The position numbers and the translations under genes were made by a program. This document shows, piece by piece, positions 17,801 through 23,972 of a stretch of DNA of 24,471 nt. Numbering within the stretch: position 1 is the stretch's first letter; each line of letters starts with the position of its first letter. Location: IMG/VR virus record IMGVR_UViG_3300023176_001198, positions 1 through 24,471 of that record; one strand, 5' to 3'. The DNA comes from a virus. The notes below the pieces were generated by a model. That model saw only the letters and a program-made list of their open reading frames with translations. It searched no databases and was not told where the DNA came from.

Positions 17801-18020
17801 TTACAGTCCAGCCACAGGTTCAGCAATCTTCAATAACCCTACCGTTTCTCAGATAGAAAAAGCTGGGAAATTAGGTGGAAACCTACTCCAAGCTCCGTTT
17901 AGTGATGACGTAGAGATCGACGATAAGACCTACATGAAGGCAGTCCGTTTGCTACCGCTAAGCTCTTGGTATGGTTCCCACTTCCTCAACAACAAAATCC
18001 TAAATGAAATTAAGGAGTAA
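14865..18020 (+). CDS. Internal virion protein D, gp16-like, lacking transglycosylase
   Basis: A 1051-residue ejection protein, much shorter than T7 gp16 (1318). In T7 gp16 enters the cell first, crosses the inner membrane and helps pull in the leading DNA. T7 gp16 begins with a lytic transglycosylase domain; here the N-terminus is charged and helical (LRKRQEAAPRRQELHEKYMG) and I see no SLT-type active-site motif. Hydrophobic Gly/Ala-rich segments suited to membrane insertion lie at about residues 126-165 and 217-235, and another at about 659-690 (SMLGMAGLAGMSEFMGAVF). The C-terminal part resembles gp16 (SSWGKFLFQFQTLLL, ending LLPLSSWYGSHFLNN). Start ATG 14865 is in a TAATG overlap. Confidence 0.92.
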   Translation: MSVEDFGLGAELRKRQEAAPRRQELHEKYMGEDGKVSFDSASDHLDQFVQVNLSNLMRDDNPDTGFDVNSEEAQSYYAGLTPDNIERWKAEEPTNETDAQLIAETLMNEQQTYAELGELDESLPMWAAIYSSLTDPMLAVTTAATLGTGLAATGVLTTAKASGTALRAKKFLDTSNMRKFATIGGVEGAVEGALYGSAKAVANDNYSASDAVTDTLMGGAAGIILGAGAGHLTDASSQAAKGLERMAEESVETEGGLALRSGTDNESEVNTAKVSDDFKPHFLRLDNFASGMRSLSPYRKTLTKGLLTNTIRKKGQNQGSTADLEAYAYSHGIIEKGNSQLAPLVHKLEKDRGLKLWHWKDKEDFRSGLQDEIYDLINKGGRSEIPEVNQMASIIQDRFEETLNLAKRKGVKGTEDLEINRAYTPRMHSSQKRLAMEQAHGSDEVFSAYRNAILTANLDMPRAVADVITHGYMKKLGADGMDNMDDIFDNSDNLEEWLSDIIGQDQKFNGMSVPEYKDLMFDYFKLRREAGESGKKVDALDRLKSRMKMDIYAYSDNGSVRVRDMVDTNIFGISENYTRTLGGNAALAKHGLDSPRRVQAKRKRIAAEVEQALKGQGKSKGDIEKIVQKELDSFDDHLSLIKGQPIHFKTMTSGQKQAANAMLGLNNMSMLGMAGLAGMSEFMGAVFRGGLMTAVKSIPMTQTKDSIKLFDTLEGLNLTFGKQHFAMYFNQFEETGDYGMQSWMQRFVHYGNRATSVASLMQGFDSFARKSTLGISVNKSLELARSKGKLLFTKEEMGMDTATYKRVVDNLKSSAKEKKTGLGTVVDDIDFSSWEAQDIEAFTLGLYRMNNQQTLRLLAGERISFVDSSWGKFLFQFQTLLLSGIYKSLGNKVVNMQELHTWTTLMGEAVGASIWYGARQHIKAAGKEDKERNEYLQEHVYDPSAFVQGAIGYSGTFGGITSLWNLQSNITGLPTFGQRYSPATGSAIFNNPTVSQIEKAGKLGGNLLQAPFSDDVEIDDKTYMKAVRLLPLSSWYGSHFLNNKILNEIKE

Positions 18021-18022
18021 AT

Positions 18023-20326
18023 TTGTCCTCAGACCCTTATTACTCAAGGGTGATCTACAGAGAGGATGAAGCAACACAGGGGCGACAGGACTTTCCTGTT
18101 CCCTTTACCTACAAGGACAGAGATTCCGTCTTCGTTGCTATCAATGGCACAGACACTACGTCCTTCACATGGTTATCTGACTTCACAATCCTTTTAGATA
18201 CCCCCCTCCCTACTGCCTCCGTAGTCTCCATCTACCGAAAGACTGATCTAGACAACCGCTCCGTTAACTTTGTGAATGCTGCTGAGTTAGACGAGAAGAC
18301 CCTTGACGATAGCGCTGACCAAGTGTTTTACGCTATGCAAGAAGCCAAGGATGACGCTAGAGACAGTATCCAGCCTAACCCCGACGGTACATTCTCAATG
18401 GATGGTCGTTTGCTTCAAGACCTAGCCTCACCTGTGAATGTCGGTGATGGAGCTAACAAAGGTTACGTTGATGGTCTTATCCAAACGAATGAGAACCTAC
18501 GGGATGAAACCCAAGGTTACAGAGACGAGGCTTTAACGAGTAAGAATAGCGCTCAGGTTATCAAGAATGATACCCAAGGTATTTACAATGCCACGGTAAC
18601 TATCCGAGATAACACGACTGCGTTAAAGAATGAAACACAGACAATCCGTGATGACACTAACCAACTTAAGACTGATACGAATTCGATTAAATCTGCAACT
18701 GACCAGATCAAGTCGGACACTCAAGCACTTAAAGATAGCGCTCAGTCTATCCATGATTCGATTACACCACTTGCTACCCTAGAAAAAGACGGGATTAAAG
18801 CCGAAGGTACTACCCAGAAGAACGCTGTTAAATCTGAAGGTACAACTCAGATCACGGCTGTAACTAACGAAGGTGGTAACCAAGTAGGCTTAGTAAAGAC
18901 CGAGGGTACAACCCAAGTAGGTCTAGTCCAAACACAAGGTACAACCCAAGTAGCGCGTGTAGCTCAAGCTGGTGATGACAAGGAAGCCGCTCTACAGACA
19001 GCCTTAGACAATCGCATTGCAGATGTTACAGCCGAGGGTAATACCCAAGTAACCAGAGTACAGGCTACAGGTGATGCTGAGGTACTACGCATTGAGACAG
19101 ACGGGACGCAGTATAGAACTGATGCTTACAATGAAGCCGACCGTTCCCACTCTCAGGCCGACCGAGCGCAAGTAGAAGCCGACCGAGCAGCCCTAATCGC
19201 TGATACCATTGATAACCAAGGGACACTCCCTACGATGGTAGCTCAAGACGGTAAGTTTCTACGTGCTTATGGTGCTACGAGAACTTGGGAGTTTATTACC
19301 AAGGCAGATATTAGCGACTTTAACGTAACGGTTGCCGATATTGTTGAACAAGGCGTAGGCTCTGGTTTAGACGCTGATACCGTCGATGGTTTACATAAAG
19401 AAGACCTAGCGTTAGTAGACCATACGCATGACGACAGATACTACACTGAGGGAGAAGTAAACACGCTACTATCTGGTAAATCTGGGACAAGCCATACGCA
19501 TGACGATAGGTATTACACTGAAGCTGAAGTCAACGCTCTGTTAAACGGTCAGACTCACTCAGCGTCAGACATTACCTCAGGCACTATGTCTACAGCCCGT
19601 TTACCTGCGGCCTCTACCTCTGGTTCAGGTATCGCTCAATTATCAAATAGTTATTCGGGTACAGCTCAGAATAAAGCGGTGACTGAGAAAGCTTTGAAAG
19701 ATGGATTAGCTACTAAGTCGGGTACTAGCCACAACCATAACAGCACCTATCTAGGTATTAGCGCTACGGCTGCTGATTCGGTAAAACTAGGTGGTAAAAG
19801 TATCGCCTCGTTCTTACGATCAGATGCAGATGACGCCTTCACGGGTAATTTCCTACGTTTTAACGATAACAAACACCTAAGGTTCGGTTCTGGAAGTGAC
19901 GTAGAGTTCTTCTGTAATGGTTCCCACATGTACACGGACTTAAACTCTGGTATTGGCAACTGGTACATTCGTGACGGTTCAACCACACGCTTTACCTTTG
20001 ATGATGCTGGACACTTTACCGCTACTGGTAACGTCACTGCTTACTCTGATGTCCGTGTTAAGACTAACTTTGAGACGATTAAGGATGCCTTGGATAAGGT
20101 ATGCCGTTTGAATGGTCTTACCTTCGACCGAACGGATAACCCTAAGGTTGGGCGTCAAGCTGGCCTGATCGCTCAGCAAGTTCAAGAAGTCTTACCTGAA
20201 GCAGTTACAGAACTAGAGAATGGTCACTTGGCTGTAGCATACGGAAACCTTATGTCTATCTTGGTGGAAGCCATTAAAGAGCTGAAGGAACAAGTAGACG
20301 CTCAGAACCCAGAGAGGTACTTCTAA
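18023..20326 (+). CDS. Tail fibre with gp17-like N-terminus and S74 chaperone C-terminus
   Basis: A 767-residue trimeric tail fibre for host recognition. TTG 18023 is the start: AAGGAG at 18012-18017 is five bases upstream and the reading gives YREDEATQGRQDFPVPFTY, the gp17-type attachment domain (about residues 1-150). The shaft has ten exact 7-residue repeats (181-250), then eleven 11-residue units (259-379). Next are two HTHDDRYYTE-type repeats (from about 467) and a related SHNHNSTYLG segment, then a receptor-binding region. The end (about 673-767) is an S74 intramolecular chaperone: AYSDVRVK with catalytic S675 and K680, then AGLIAQQVQEVLPEAV and a helical tail. In this family the chaperone trimerises the fibre and cuts itself off before the serine. 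Confidence 0.94.
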   Translation: MSSDPYYSRVIYREDEATQGRQDFPVPFTYKDRDSVFVAINGTDTTSFTWLSDFTILLDTPLPTASVVSIYRKTDLDNRSVNFVNAAELDEKTLDDSADQVFYAMQEAKDDARDSIQPNPDGTFSMDGRLLQDLASPVNVGDGANKGYVDGLIQTNENLRDETQGYRDEALTSKNSAQVIKNDTQGIYNATVTIRDNTTALKNETQTIRDDTNQLKTDTNSIKSATDQIKSDTQALKDSAQSIHDSITPLATLEKDGIKAEGTTQKNAVKSEGTTQITAVTNEGGNQVGLVKTEGTTQVGLVQTQGTTQVARVAQAGDDKEAALQTALDNRIADVTAEGNTQVTRVQATGDAEVLRIETDGTQYRTDAYNEADRSHSQADRAQVEADRAALIADTIDNQGTLPTMVAQDGKFLRAYGATRTWEFITKADISDFNVTVADIVEQGVGSGLDADTVDGLHKEDLALVDHTHDDRYYTEGEVNTLLSGKSGTSHTHDDRYYTEAEVNALLNGQTHSASDITSGTMSTARLPAASTSGSGIAQLSNSYSGTAQNKAVTEKALKDGLATKSGTSHNHNSTYLGISATAADSVKLGGKSIASFLRSDADDAFTGNFLRFNDNKHLRFGSGSDVEFFCNGSHMYTDLNSGIGNWYIRDGSTTRFTFDDAGHFTATGNVTAYSDVRVKTNFETIKDALDKVCRLNGLTFDRTDNPKVGRQAGLIAQQVQEVLPEAVTELENGHLAVAYGNLMSILVEAIKELKEQVDAQNPERYF
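18563..18772 (+). repeat. Ten in-phase heptad repeats in fibre shaft
   Basis: Residues 181-250 of the tail fibre divide into ten 7-residue units without a gap, each ending in Ile or Leu (KNDTQGI, YNATVTI, RDNTTAL, KNETQTI, RDDTNQL, KTDTNSI, KSATDQI, KSDTQAL, KDSAQSI, HDSITPL). Thr recurs in the fourth or neighbouring position. The DNA period is 21 bases. This predicts a regular trimeric coiled coil. Confidence 0.85.
18797..19159 (+). repeat. Eleven 11-residue (hendecad) repeats in fibre shaft
   Basis: Residues 259-379 divide into eleven 11-residue units, such as KAEGTTQKNAV, KSEGTTQITAV, KTEGTTQVGLV, QTQGTTQVARV and TAEGNTQVTRV; later units are more degenerate. The consensus is x-[TAS]-E-G-[TN]-T-Q-V-x-x-V. 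The DNA period is 33 bases, with recurring GAAGGTACAACCCA-like blocks. Hendecads can form right-handed or straight coiled coils. Confidence 0.8.
19421..19534 (+). repeat. Two HDDRYYTE repeats in tail fibre
   Basis: Two near-identical blocks begin CATACGCATGACGA at 19421 and 19493, 72 bases (24 residues) apart. Each encodes HTHDDRYYTE, then EVNxLL and a Gly-Lys/Gln-Ser/Thr turn. This H-x-H-DDRYYT-type repeat is common in phage fibres; a third, degenerate copy (SHNHNSTYL) follows near 19730. Confidence 0.85.
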
Positions 20327-20859
20327 TGGCTTTACAAAGCTCTGGGGCTATCTCCATAAATGACATTGCGGCTGAATTTGACTGTGCTAAGAATCTGTTA
20401 GCCTGTGCCCAAGCTGCTGGTTTGTCTACGAGTAACATCAAGCTCTCTGATTTCTACGGGTTAAGCGCTGTTACCCACCAATTATCTATCGCTAACTTAG
20501 GGGGTATCTTCAATGGGAGAGGCTACGACTTAGAAAGCGTTTATGCCGATAAAGGGAATATCACGCCTAATGCTCTAGAAGGCTGTTCACTAACCCAGTT
20601 TATTACAAACTCACTAGGTACGTTTTCTGTAGTATGCGAACCACGTTTACATGTAGGCAGAACCCTACAGTTTACCGCCCCTACGTGGTCTCATGCTCCT
20701 CTAACGGCTGTGGGCTTAGCTTCTAATGTAGGCAGCCCTGCACGTGAAGCCGTAGGTTTCATCTTCCAAGAACCTAATGGAGGTTCCACGACAGGTTGGG
20801 ACTGGATGAACTCAAATGTAGGACAAACAGTAGACATTCAACTCACCTTTCTAGATTAA
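20326..20859 (+). CDS. Tail-associated structural protein (probable)
   Basis: A 177-residue protein whose start overlaps the tail-fibre stop (TAATG). The N-terminus MALQSSGAISINDIAAEF followed by NIKLSDFYGL is a pattern widespread in phage tail and fibre-associated proteins (SSGAISLxDIxxEF...ISLSDYYG). The remainder is beta-rich with Gly, Asn and Thr, and has aromatic patches (TGWDWMNSNVG) and four cysteines (residues about 20, 27, 87, 103). It ends in a strand (QTVDIQLTFLD). The T7 counterpart of this position is the holin gene 17.5, so this is an added gene. Likely roles are a fibre tip, a second receptor-binding protein or a fibre-linked domain; none is proven by sequence. Confidence 0.7.
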   Translation: MALQSSGAISINDIAAEFDCAKNLLACAQAAGLSTSNIKLSDFYGLSAVTHQLSIANLGGIFNGRGYDLESVYADKGNITPNALEGCSLTQFITNSLGTFSVVCEPRLHVGRTLQFTAPTWSHAPLTAVGLASNVGSPAREAVGFIFQEPNGGSTTGWDWMNSNVGQTVDIQLTFLD

Positions 20860-20864
20860 CATTA

Positions 20865-21110
20865 ATGCTCAACCTTGAATCACTCCCTAAGTGGTTCTTA
20901 GCTGCTCTTCTCTCCTTCTTCATGATCTTCCTGCCTACTTACATTGACTTGGAAAAACGAGTCGCTGTGATGGAAACACGTCAGGAAGAATACGAAAGCC
21001 GTGATAAGAGAACCGTGGAGATTCTTGACCGCCTCAGTGATGGAGTCTCCAACCTAGCTATTGCCACAACCCAACTCAAAACTGAAATGAAAAACTTAAA
21101 GGAAAAATAA
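20865..21110 (+). CDS. Membrane protein with coiled coil, candidate holin or spanin
   Basis: An 81-residue protein starting at ATG 20865, just after the preceding stop. One membrane segment lies at about residues 10-27 (WFLAALLSFFMIFLPTYI), followed by a charged coiled coil to the end (EKRVAVMETRQEEYESRDKR and further heptads). This N-in single-pass plan with a periplasmic or cytoplasmic helix resembles inner-membrane spanins and some small class III holins. The place between tail fibre and endolysin, where T7 has holin gene 17.5, suggests a lysis role. No partner lipoprotein (o-spanin) is nested in its other frames, which close quickly. The choice between holin and spanin is open. Confidence 0.7.
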   Translation: MLNLESLPKWFLAALLSFFMIFLPTYIDLEKRVAVMETRQEEYESRDKRTVEILDRLSDGVSNLAIATTQLKTEMKNLKEK

Positions 21111-21111
21111 T

Positions 21112-21285
21112 ATGCCTGTAATCCTAACCAAAATGCTAACTACCCTATTGACTGAGAAATTGATCATGAAGGTAGTAACTGAATTGTTAACCTTCGTCTC
21201 CAAGAAGACTGACAACAAGGTTGACGACGAGATCATTGCATTGGTGAAAGACGCTTACTACGGTGACGTTGAAACCAATGGCTAA
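21112..21285 (+). CDS. Small lysis-cluster protein (57 aa)
   Basis: A 57-residue protein from ATG 21112, preceded by TAAAGGAAAAATAAT (AAAGGA about 7 bases upstream), ending at TAA 21283-21285 and overlapping the endolysin start by 8 bases. An amphipathic helix (residues 3-29, LTKMLTTLLTEKLIMKVVTE) precedes the segment KKTDNKVDDEIIALVKDA. Similar small proteins with a KKTDNxxDDxxVxxVK end are common beside phage lysis genes, but I know of no proven function. It has no clear transmembrane span; membrane-surface binding is possible. It fills the gap between two lysis-type genes with a good ribosome site. Confidence 0.7.
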   Translation: MPVILTKMLTTLLTEKLIMKVVTELLTFVSKKTDNKVDDEIIALVKDAYYGDVETNG

Positions 21286-21643
21286 GATCAAAGAATACTT
21301 CTCAGACAGTGAGCTACAGTGTTCATGCTGTGGCTCTGAGGAGGTGACCCCTGAAGCTCGTCTGTTGCTCAATGCGCTACGTTGTCTCTGGGGTAAGCCT
21401 CTGTCCCTCTCCAGTGCTTATCGTTGCGAGAATCACCCCGTAGAAGCCCGTAAGATCGCTAAAGGCCGTAAAGCTGGGCGACATAATGTAGGTGATGCCT
21501 TCGATATTCGCTCCTCAAGTAAAACCGAACAGTTAGCCCTAATGAAGATCGCAATGTCACTAGGGTTCAAAGGCTTCGGTTTCCATTCCTCTTTCCTCCA
21601 TATCGACCTACGTGAAGACTTCATGTACTGGGACTATGACTAA
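21278..21643 (+). CDS. M15-family peptidase, probable endolysin
   Basis: A 121-residue zinc peptidase of the M15 (peptidase_M15_3-like) family, which cuts peptide bonds in peptidoglycan stem peptides (D-Ala-linked or L-Ala-D-Glu bonds). The signature is present: SSAYRC (R49), then RHNVGDAFDI with zinc ligands H69 and D76, and FLHIDLR with H108. A short N-terminal segment (YFSDSELQCSCCGSEEV) typical of the family precedes it. I choose ATG 21278; GTG 21263 is in frame and would add five residues, but its product would begin atypically. There is no signal peptide, so it needs a holin. In T7 the lysozyme is an early amidase (gp3.5); here muralytic activity is in the late operon. Confidence 0.9.
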   Translation: MAKIKEYFSDSELQCSCCGSEEVTPEARLLLNALRCLWGKPLSLSSAYRCENHPVEARKIAKGRKAGRHNVGDAFDIRSSSKTEQLALMKIAMSLGFKGFGFHSSFLHIDLREDFMYWDYD

Positions 21644-21866
21644 GAAACGAGACTACAAGAAAGAGTATCAGGATTATCACGCTAAGCCTGAACAAAAGAA
21701 GCGTAGAGCTGGCCGAAATAAGGCTAGACGAATCATGGAGAAGGCCGGACGTGTTGCTAAGGGCGACGGTAAAGACGTAGATCATAAAGACCGTAACCCA
21801 GCGAATAACGCTAAGTCTAACCTTCGAATTCAATCTAAAAGTAAGAACAGGAGTCGTAATAAATGA
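21636..21866 (+). CDS. Small HNH-endonuclease-like protein
   Basis: A 76-residue, very basic protein starting at ATG 21636, inside the end of the endolysin gene (8-base overlap). The C-terminal part has an HNH-type core: DVDHKDRNPANNAKSNLRI (D49, H50, then N57/N58), followed by QSKSKNRSRNK; the N-terminal 40 residues are Lys/Arg/Tyr-rich (DYKKEYQDYHAK). The first histidine and the asparagine of the motif are visible; the last histidine is replaced by N in KNRS, as in many short phage HNH proteins. It is directly followed by the terminase genes. HNH proteins beside terminase help DNA packaging cleavage in some phages (HK97-type); a role of that kind is plausible but unproven here. Confidence 0.8.
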   Translation: MTKKRDYKKEYQDYHAKPEQKKRRAGRNKARRIMEKAGRVAKGDGKDVDHKDRNPANNAKSNLRIQSKSKNRSRNK

Positions 21867-22102
21867 GTGAAGCTACGTTAAACGCTTTGCTTGCAGAACT
21901 ACACCTTAAGACCGTCGAACAGCTACTAGAACGAGTTACGTCAGGTAAAGCCTCTGCACAGGAACTCAACGTAGCCCGACAGCTACTTAAAGATAATAAC
22001 GTTGAGGCTAAACCTGTGGCTGGTTCCCCGTTAGCTGGCTTGGCTGACTCGCTACCTGATTTAGACCCAGTAGATGAAGGTGAGTTCTACCCTAAACACT
22101 AA
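21863..22102 (+). CDS. Terminase small subunit, gp18-like
   Basis: A 79-residue protein (T7 gp18 has 89). The small terminase subunit recognises concatemeric DNA and regulates the large subunit. It begins at ATG 21863, overlapping the HNH gene stop (ATGA), and its stop overlaps the large-subunit start (TAATG). The N-terminal two thirds is helical (LNALLAELHLKTVEQLLERV, then AQELNVARQLLKDNNVEA) and resembles the small-terminase helical region of this phage group; the acidic, proline-containing C-terminus (LPDLDPVDEGEF) probably contacts the large subunit. Identification rests largely on position and this pattern. Confidence 0.88.
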   Translation: MSEATLNALLAELHLKTVEQLLERVTSGKASAQELNVARQLLKDNNVEAKPVAGSPLAGLADSLPDLDPVDEGEFYPKH

Positions 22103-23778
22103 TGGATATAGCAGAACAGAAACTAAAGAAAGACTTTAGGCTGTTCCTCTACCTTATCTGGAAACATCTAAACCTACCCGACCCTACCCCACTTCAATAT
22201 GACATGGCTCAGTACCTCCAGCACAGCCCTAAACGCTGTGTGATCGAGGCTTTCCGTGGTGTGGGTAAGAGTTGGGTAACTTCGGCTTTCGTCGTCTGGT
22301 TGCTCTACAGAGACCCACAGTTAAAGATTATGGTTGTCTCTGCGAGTAAGGAAAGGTCTGACCAATTCAGTTCCTTCACCAAGAGACTTATTGCCGATAT
22401 TCCTTGGTTATCCCACCTTCAGCCTAAGTCTGGACAAAGAGATAGCCTTATCGCCTTTGATGTCGCACCAGCCCGACCTGACCACTCACCCTCAGTTAAA
22501 TCTGTTGGTATCACTGGACAGCTTACGGGTTCACGTGCAGACATCATCATTGCCGATGACGTAGAGGTTGTTAACAACAGTCAAACCCAACAGGCAAGGG
22601 AGAAGCTAAGCGAACTCGTTAAAGAGTTTGACGCTATCCTAAAGCCCCTACCTACAAGCCGTATTATCTTCTTGGGTACTCCTCAGTGTGAAATGTCACT
22701 GTACAACGAGTTACCTGCCCGTGGTTTTGAGATTCGTATCTGGCCTGCGCTATTCCCTACTGATGAACAGATCGTCAACTATAAGGGAAGACTAGCGCCG
22801 TATATCACGGAGCATCCAAGGTACGAAGCTGGGAAGACCACTGACCCTCAACGTTTCTCTAATGAAGACCTAGATGAACGTAGAATGTCCTATGGTAAGG
22901 CTGGCTTTGCCCTACAGTTCATGCTTGATACAAGCCTGAGTGATGCTGATAAGTATCCCCTCAAGTTTAGTGATCTGGTCATTACCTCAATCCATTACCA
23001 GAAAGCCCCCGCTGAGGTAATTCACAGCTCCGATAAGGACAGATTAGTAGAAGACCTACCTAACCTTGGGTTAGCTGGAGATCGCTTCTATGAGCCGTTC
23101 TACAAGTCCTCAGAGCTAGTCGAATATCAAGGCCGTGTCATGGCGATTGACCCTTCAGGCCGTGGTAAGGATGAGACCAGCTACGCAGTAGGTTACATGC
23201 TTAACGGTAACATCTTCGTGCCAGAAGCTTCAGGGATAACCGGAGGTTACAGCGACGAGGTTCTGAAGAAGCTGGCTACCATTGCCAAGGTGCATAAGGT
23301 CAATGAGATCGTAGTAGAAAGCAACTTTGGTGACGGTATGTTCGTGCAACTACTAGCCCCTCACGTACAGCGTATATACCCTTGCACAATCACTGAGGTC
23401 AGACATAGCACTCAGAAAGAAGCACGTATCATCGACGTGTTAGAGCCTCTAATGATGCAGCACAGACTTATCGTAGACCCTAAAGTTGTGACCAGAGATT
23501 ATGACGAAACGGTGCTAGACCCTGCGTATAGCCTAATGTACCAAATGGCTAGGATTACACGTGAAAGAGGTGCGCTAGGACATGACGATAGGCTGGACGC
23601 TCTGGCTATGATGGTTGCCTACTGGACAGAGTATTTGTCGAAAGACCAAGTAGGAGCTGAGAAGGACAGACAGGAAGAGTTACTACAGGCAGAGCTGGAC
23701 ACCTTTATCAATGATGTGACCGGAGGTTCAGGCCAGAGTAACAACTCATGGTTAGACCAAGGGTTCAATGTAATCTAA
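22102..23778 (+). CDS. Terminase large subunit, gp19-like
   Basis: A 558-residue packaging motor and nuclease (T7 gp19 has 586). The ATPase domain has Walker A FRGVGKS (51-57) and Walker B IIIADDVE (148-155), with the strongly conserved VKSVGITGQLTGSRAD just before it and the coupling motif FLGTPQ after it. The C-terminal RNase H-like nuclease shows D350 in AIDPSGRGKDET, E406 in ESNFGDGMF and HDDRLDAL (494-501, with the acidic D495/D496 and D499). Identity to gp19 is high in these blocks. It packages concatemers into proheads through the portal and cuts them at terminal repeats. ATG 22102 overlaps the gp18-like stop. Confidence 0.97.
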   Translation: MDIAEQKLKKDFRLFLYLIWKHLNLPDPTPLQYDMAQYLQHSPKRCVIEAFRGVGKSWVTSAFVVWLLYRDPQLKIMVVSASKERSDQFSSFTKRLIADIPWLSHLQPKSGQRDSLIAFDVAPARPDHSPSVKSVGITGQLTGSRADIIIADDVEVVNNSQTQQAREKLSELVKEFDAILKPLPTSRIIFLGTPQCEMSLYNELPARGFEIRIWPALFPTDEQIVNYKGRLAPYITEHPRYEAGKTTDPQRFSNEDLDERRMSYGKAGFALQFMLDTSLSDADKYPLKFSDLVITSIHYQKAPAEVIHSSDKDRLVEDLPNLGLAGDRFYEPFYKSSELVEYQGRVMAIDPSGRGKDETSYAVGYMLNGNIFVPEASGITGGYSDEVLKKLATIAKVHKVNEIVVESNFGDGMFVQLLAPHVQRIYPCTITEVRHSTQKEARIIDVLEPLMMQHRLIVDPKVVTRDYDETVLDPAYSLMYQMARITRERGALGHDDRLDALAMMVAYWTEYLSKDQVGAEKDRQEELLQAELDTFINDVTGGSGQSNNSWLDQGFNVI

Positions 23779-23788
23779 GGAGAAGACA

Positions 23789-23899
23789 ATGGAAGGATTA
23801 ATATTCTTCGTACCACTTATAGCTGTGATCTTAGGTGGCCTTATCGCTGAGACCATAAAAGCTATTGTAGCTGTAAAGACACATAAAGAAGAGATTTAG
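23789..23899 (+). CDS. Small single-pass membrane protein (36 aa)
   Basis: A short gene from ATG 23789 to TAG 23897-23899. A near-ideal ribosome site (AAGGAG 23777-23782, overlapping the terminase stop) lies 6 bases upstream. The product is one membrane helix (LIFFVPLIAVILGGLIAE, about residues 4-21) followed by a basic tail (KAIVAVKTHKEEI). T7 carries small genes 19.2-19.5 in this place, one hydrophobic (19.5), but similarity is not visible. Function unknown; a lysis or host-membrane role is possible. Confidence 0.7.
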   Translation: MEGLIFFVPLIAVILGGLIAETIKAIVAVKTHKEEI

Positions 23900-23926
23900 G
23901 TCTCCGAAGAGAGCCTCTGGAGAGCC
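23899..23926 (+). other. Hairpin after small membrane-protein gene
   Basis: GGTCTCC pairs with GGAGAGCC (7 bp, one bulge) around an inner AGAG/CTCT stem with loop AGC. It begins at the last base of the stop codon. There is no U-tract after it, so a classical intrinsic terminator is unlikely; RNA processing or 3'-end protection are alternatives. Confidence 0.55.
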
Positions 23927-23972
23927 TATGGTTACTGGGCTGGGACTTTTGCATGCCCTATGACTGAAAAAG

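Noticed and set aside
21263-21277. GTG 21263 as endolysin start
   Set aside because: It adds only five residues, and the product from ATG 21278 begins as the family usually does.
22670-22685. Further copy of the TTCTTGGGTA element
   Set aside because: It encodes the conserved FLGTP motif of the terminase, so the match is explained by coding.
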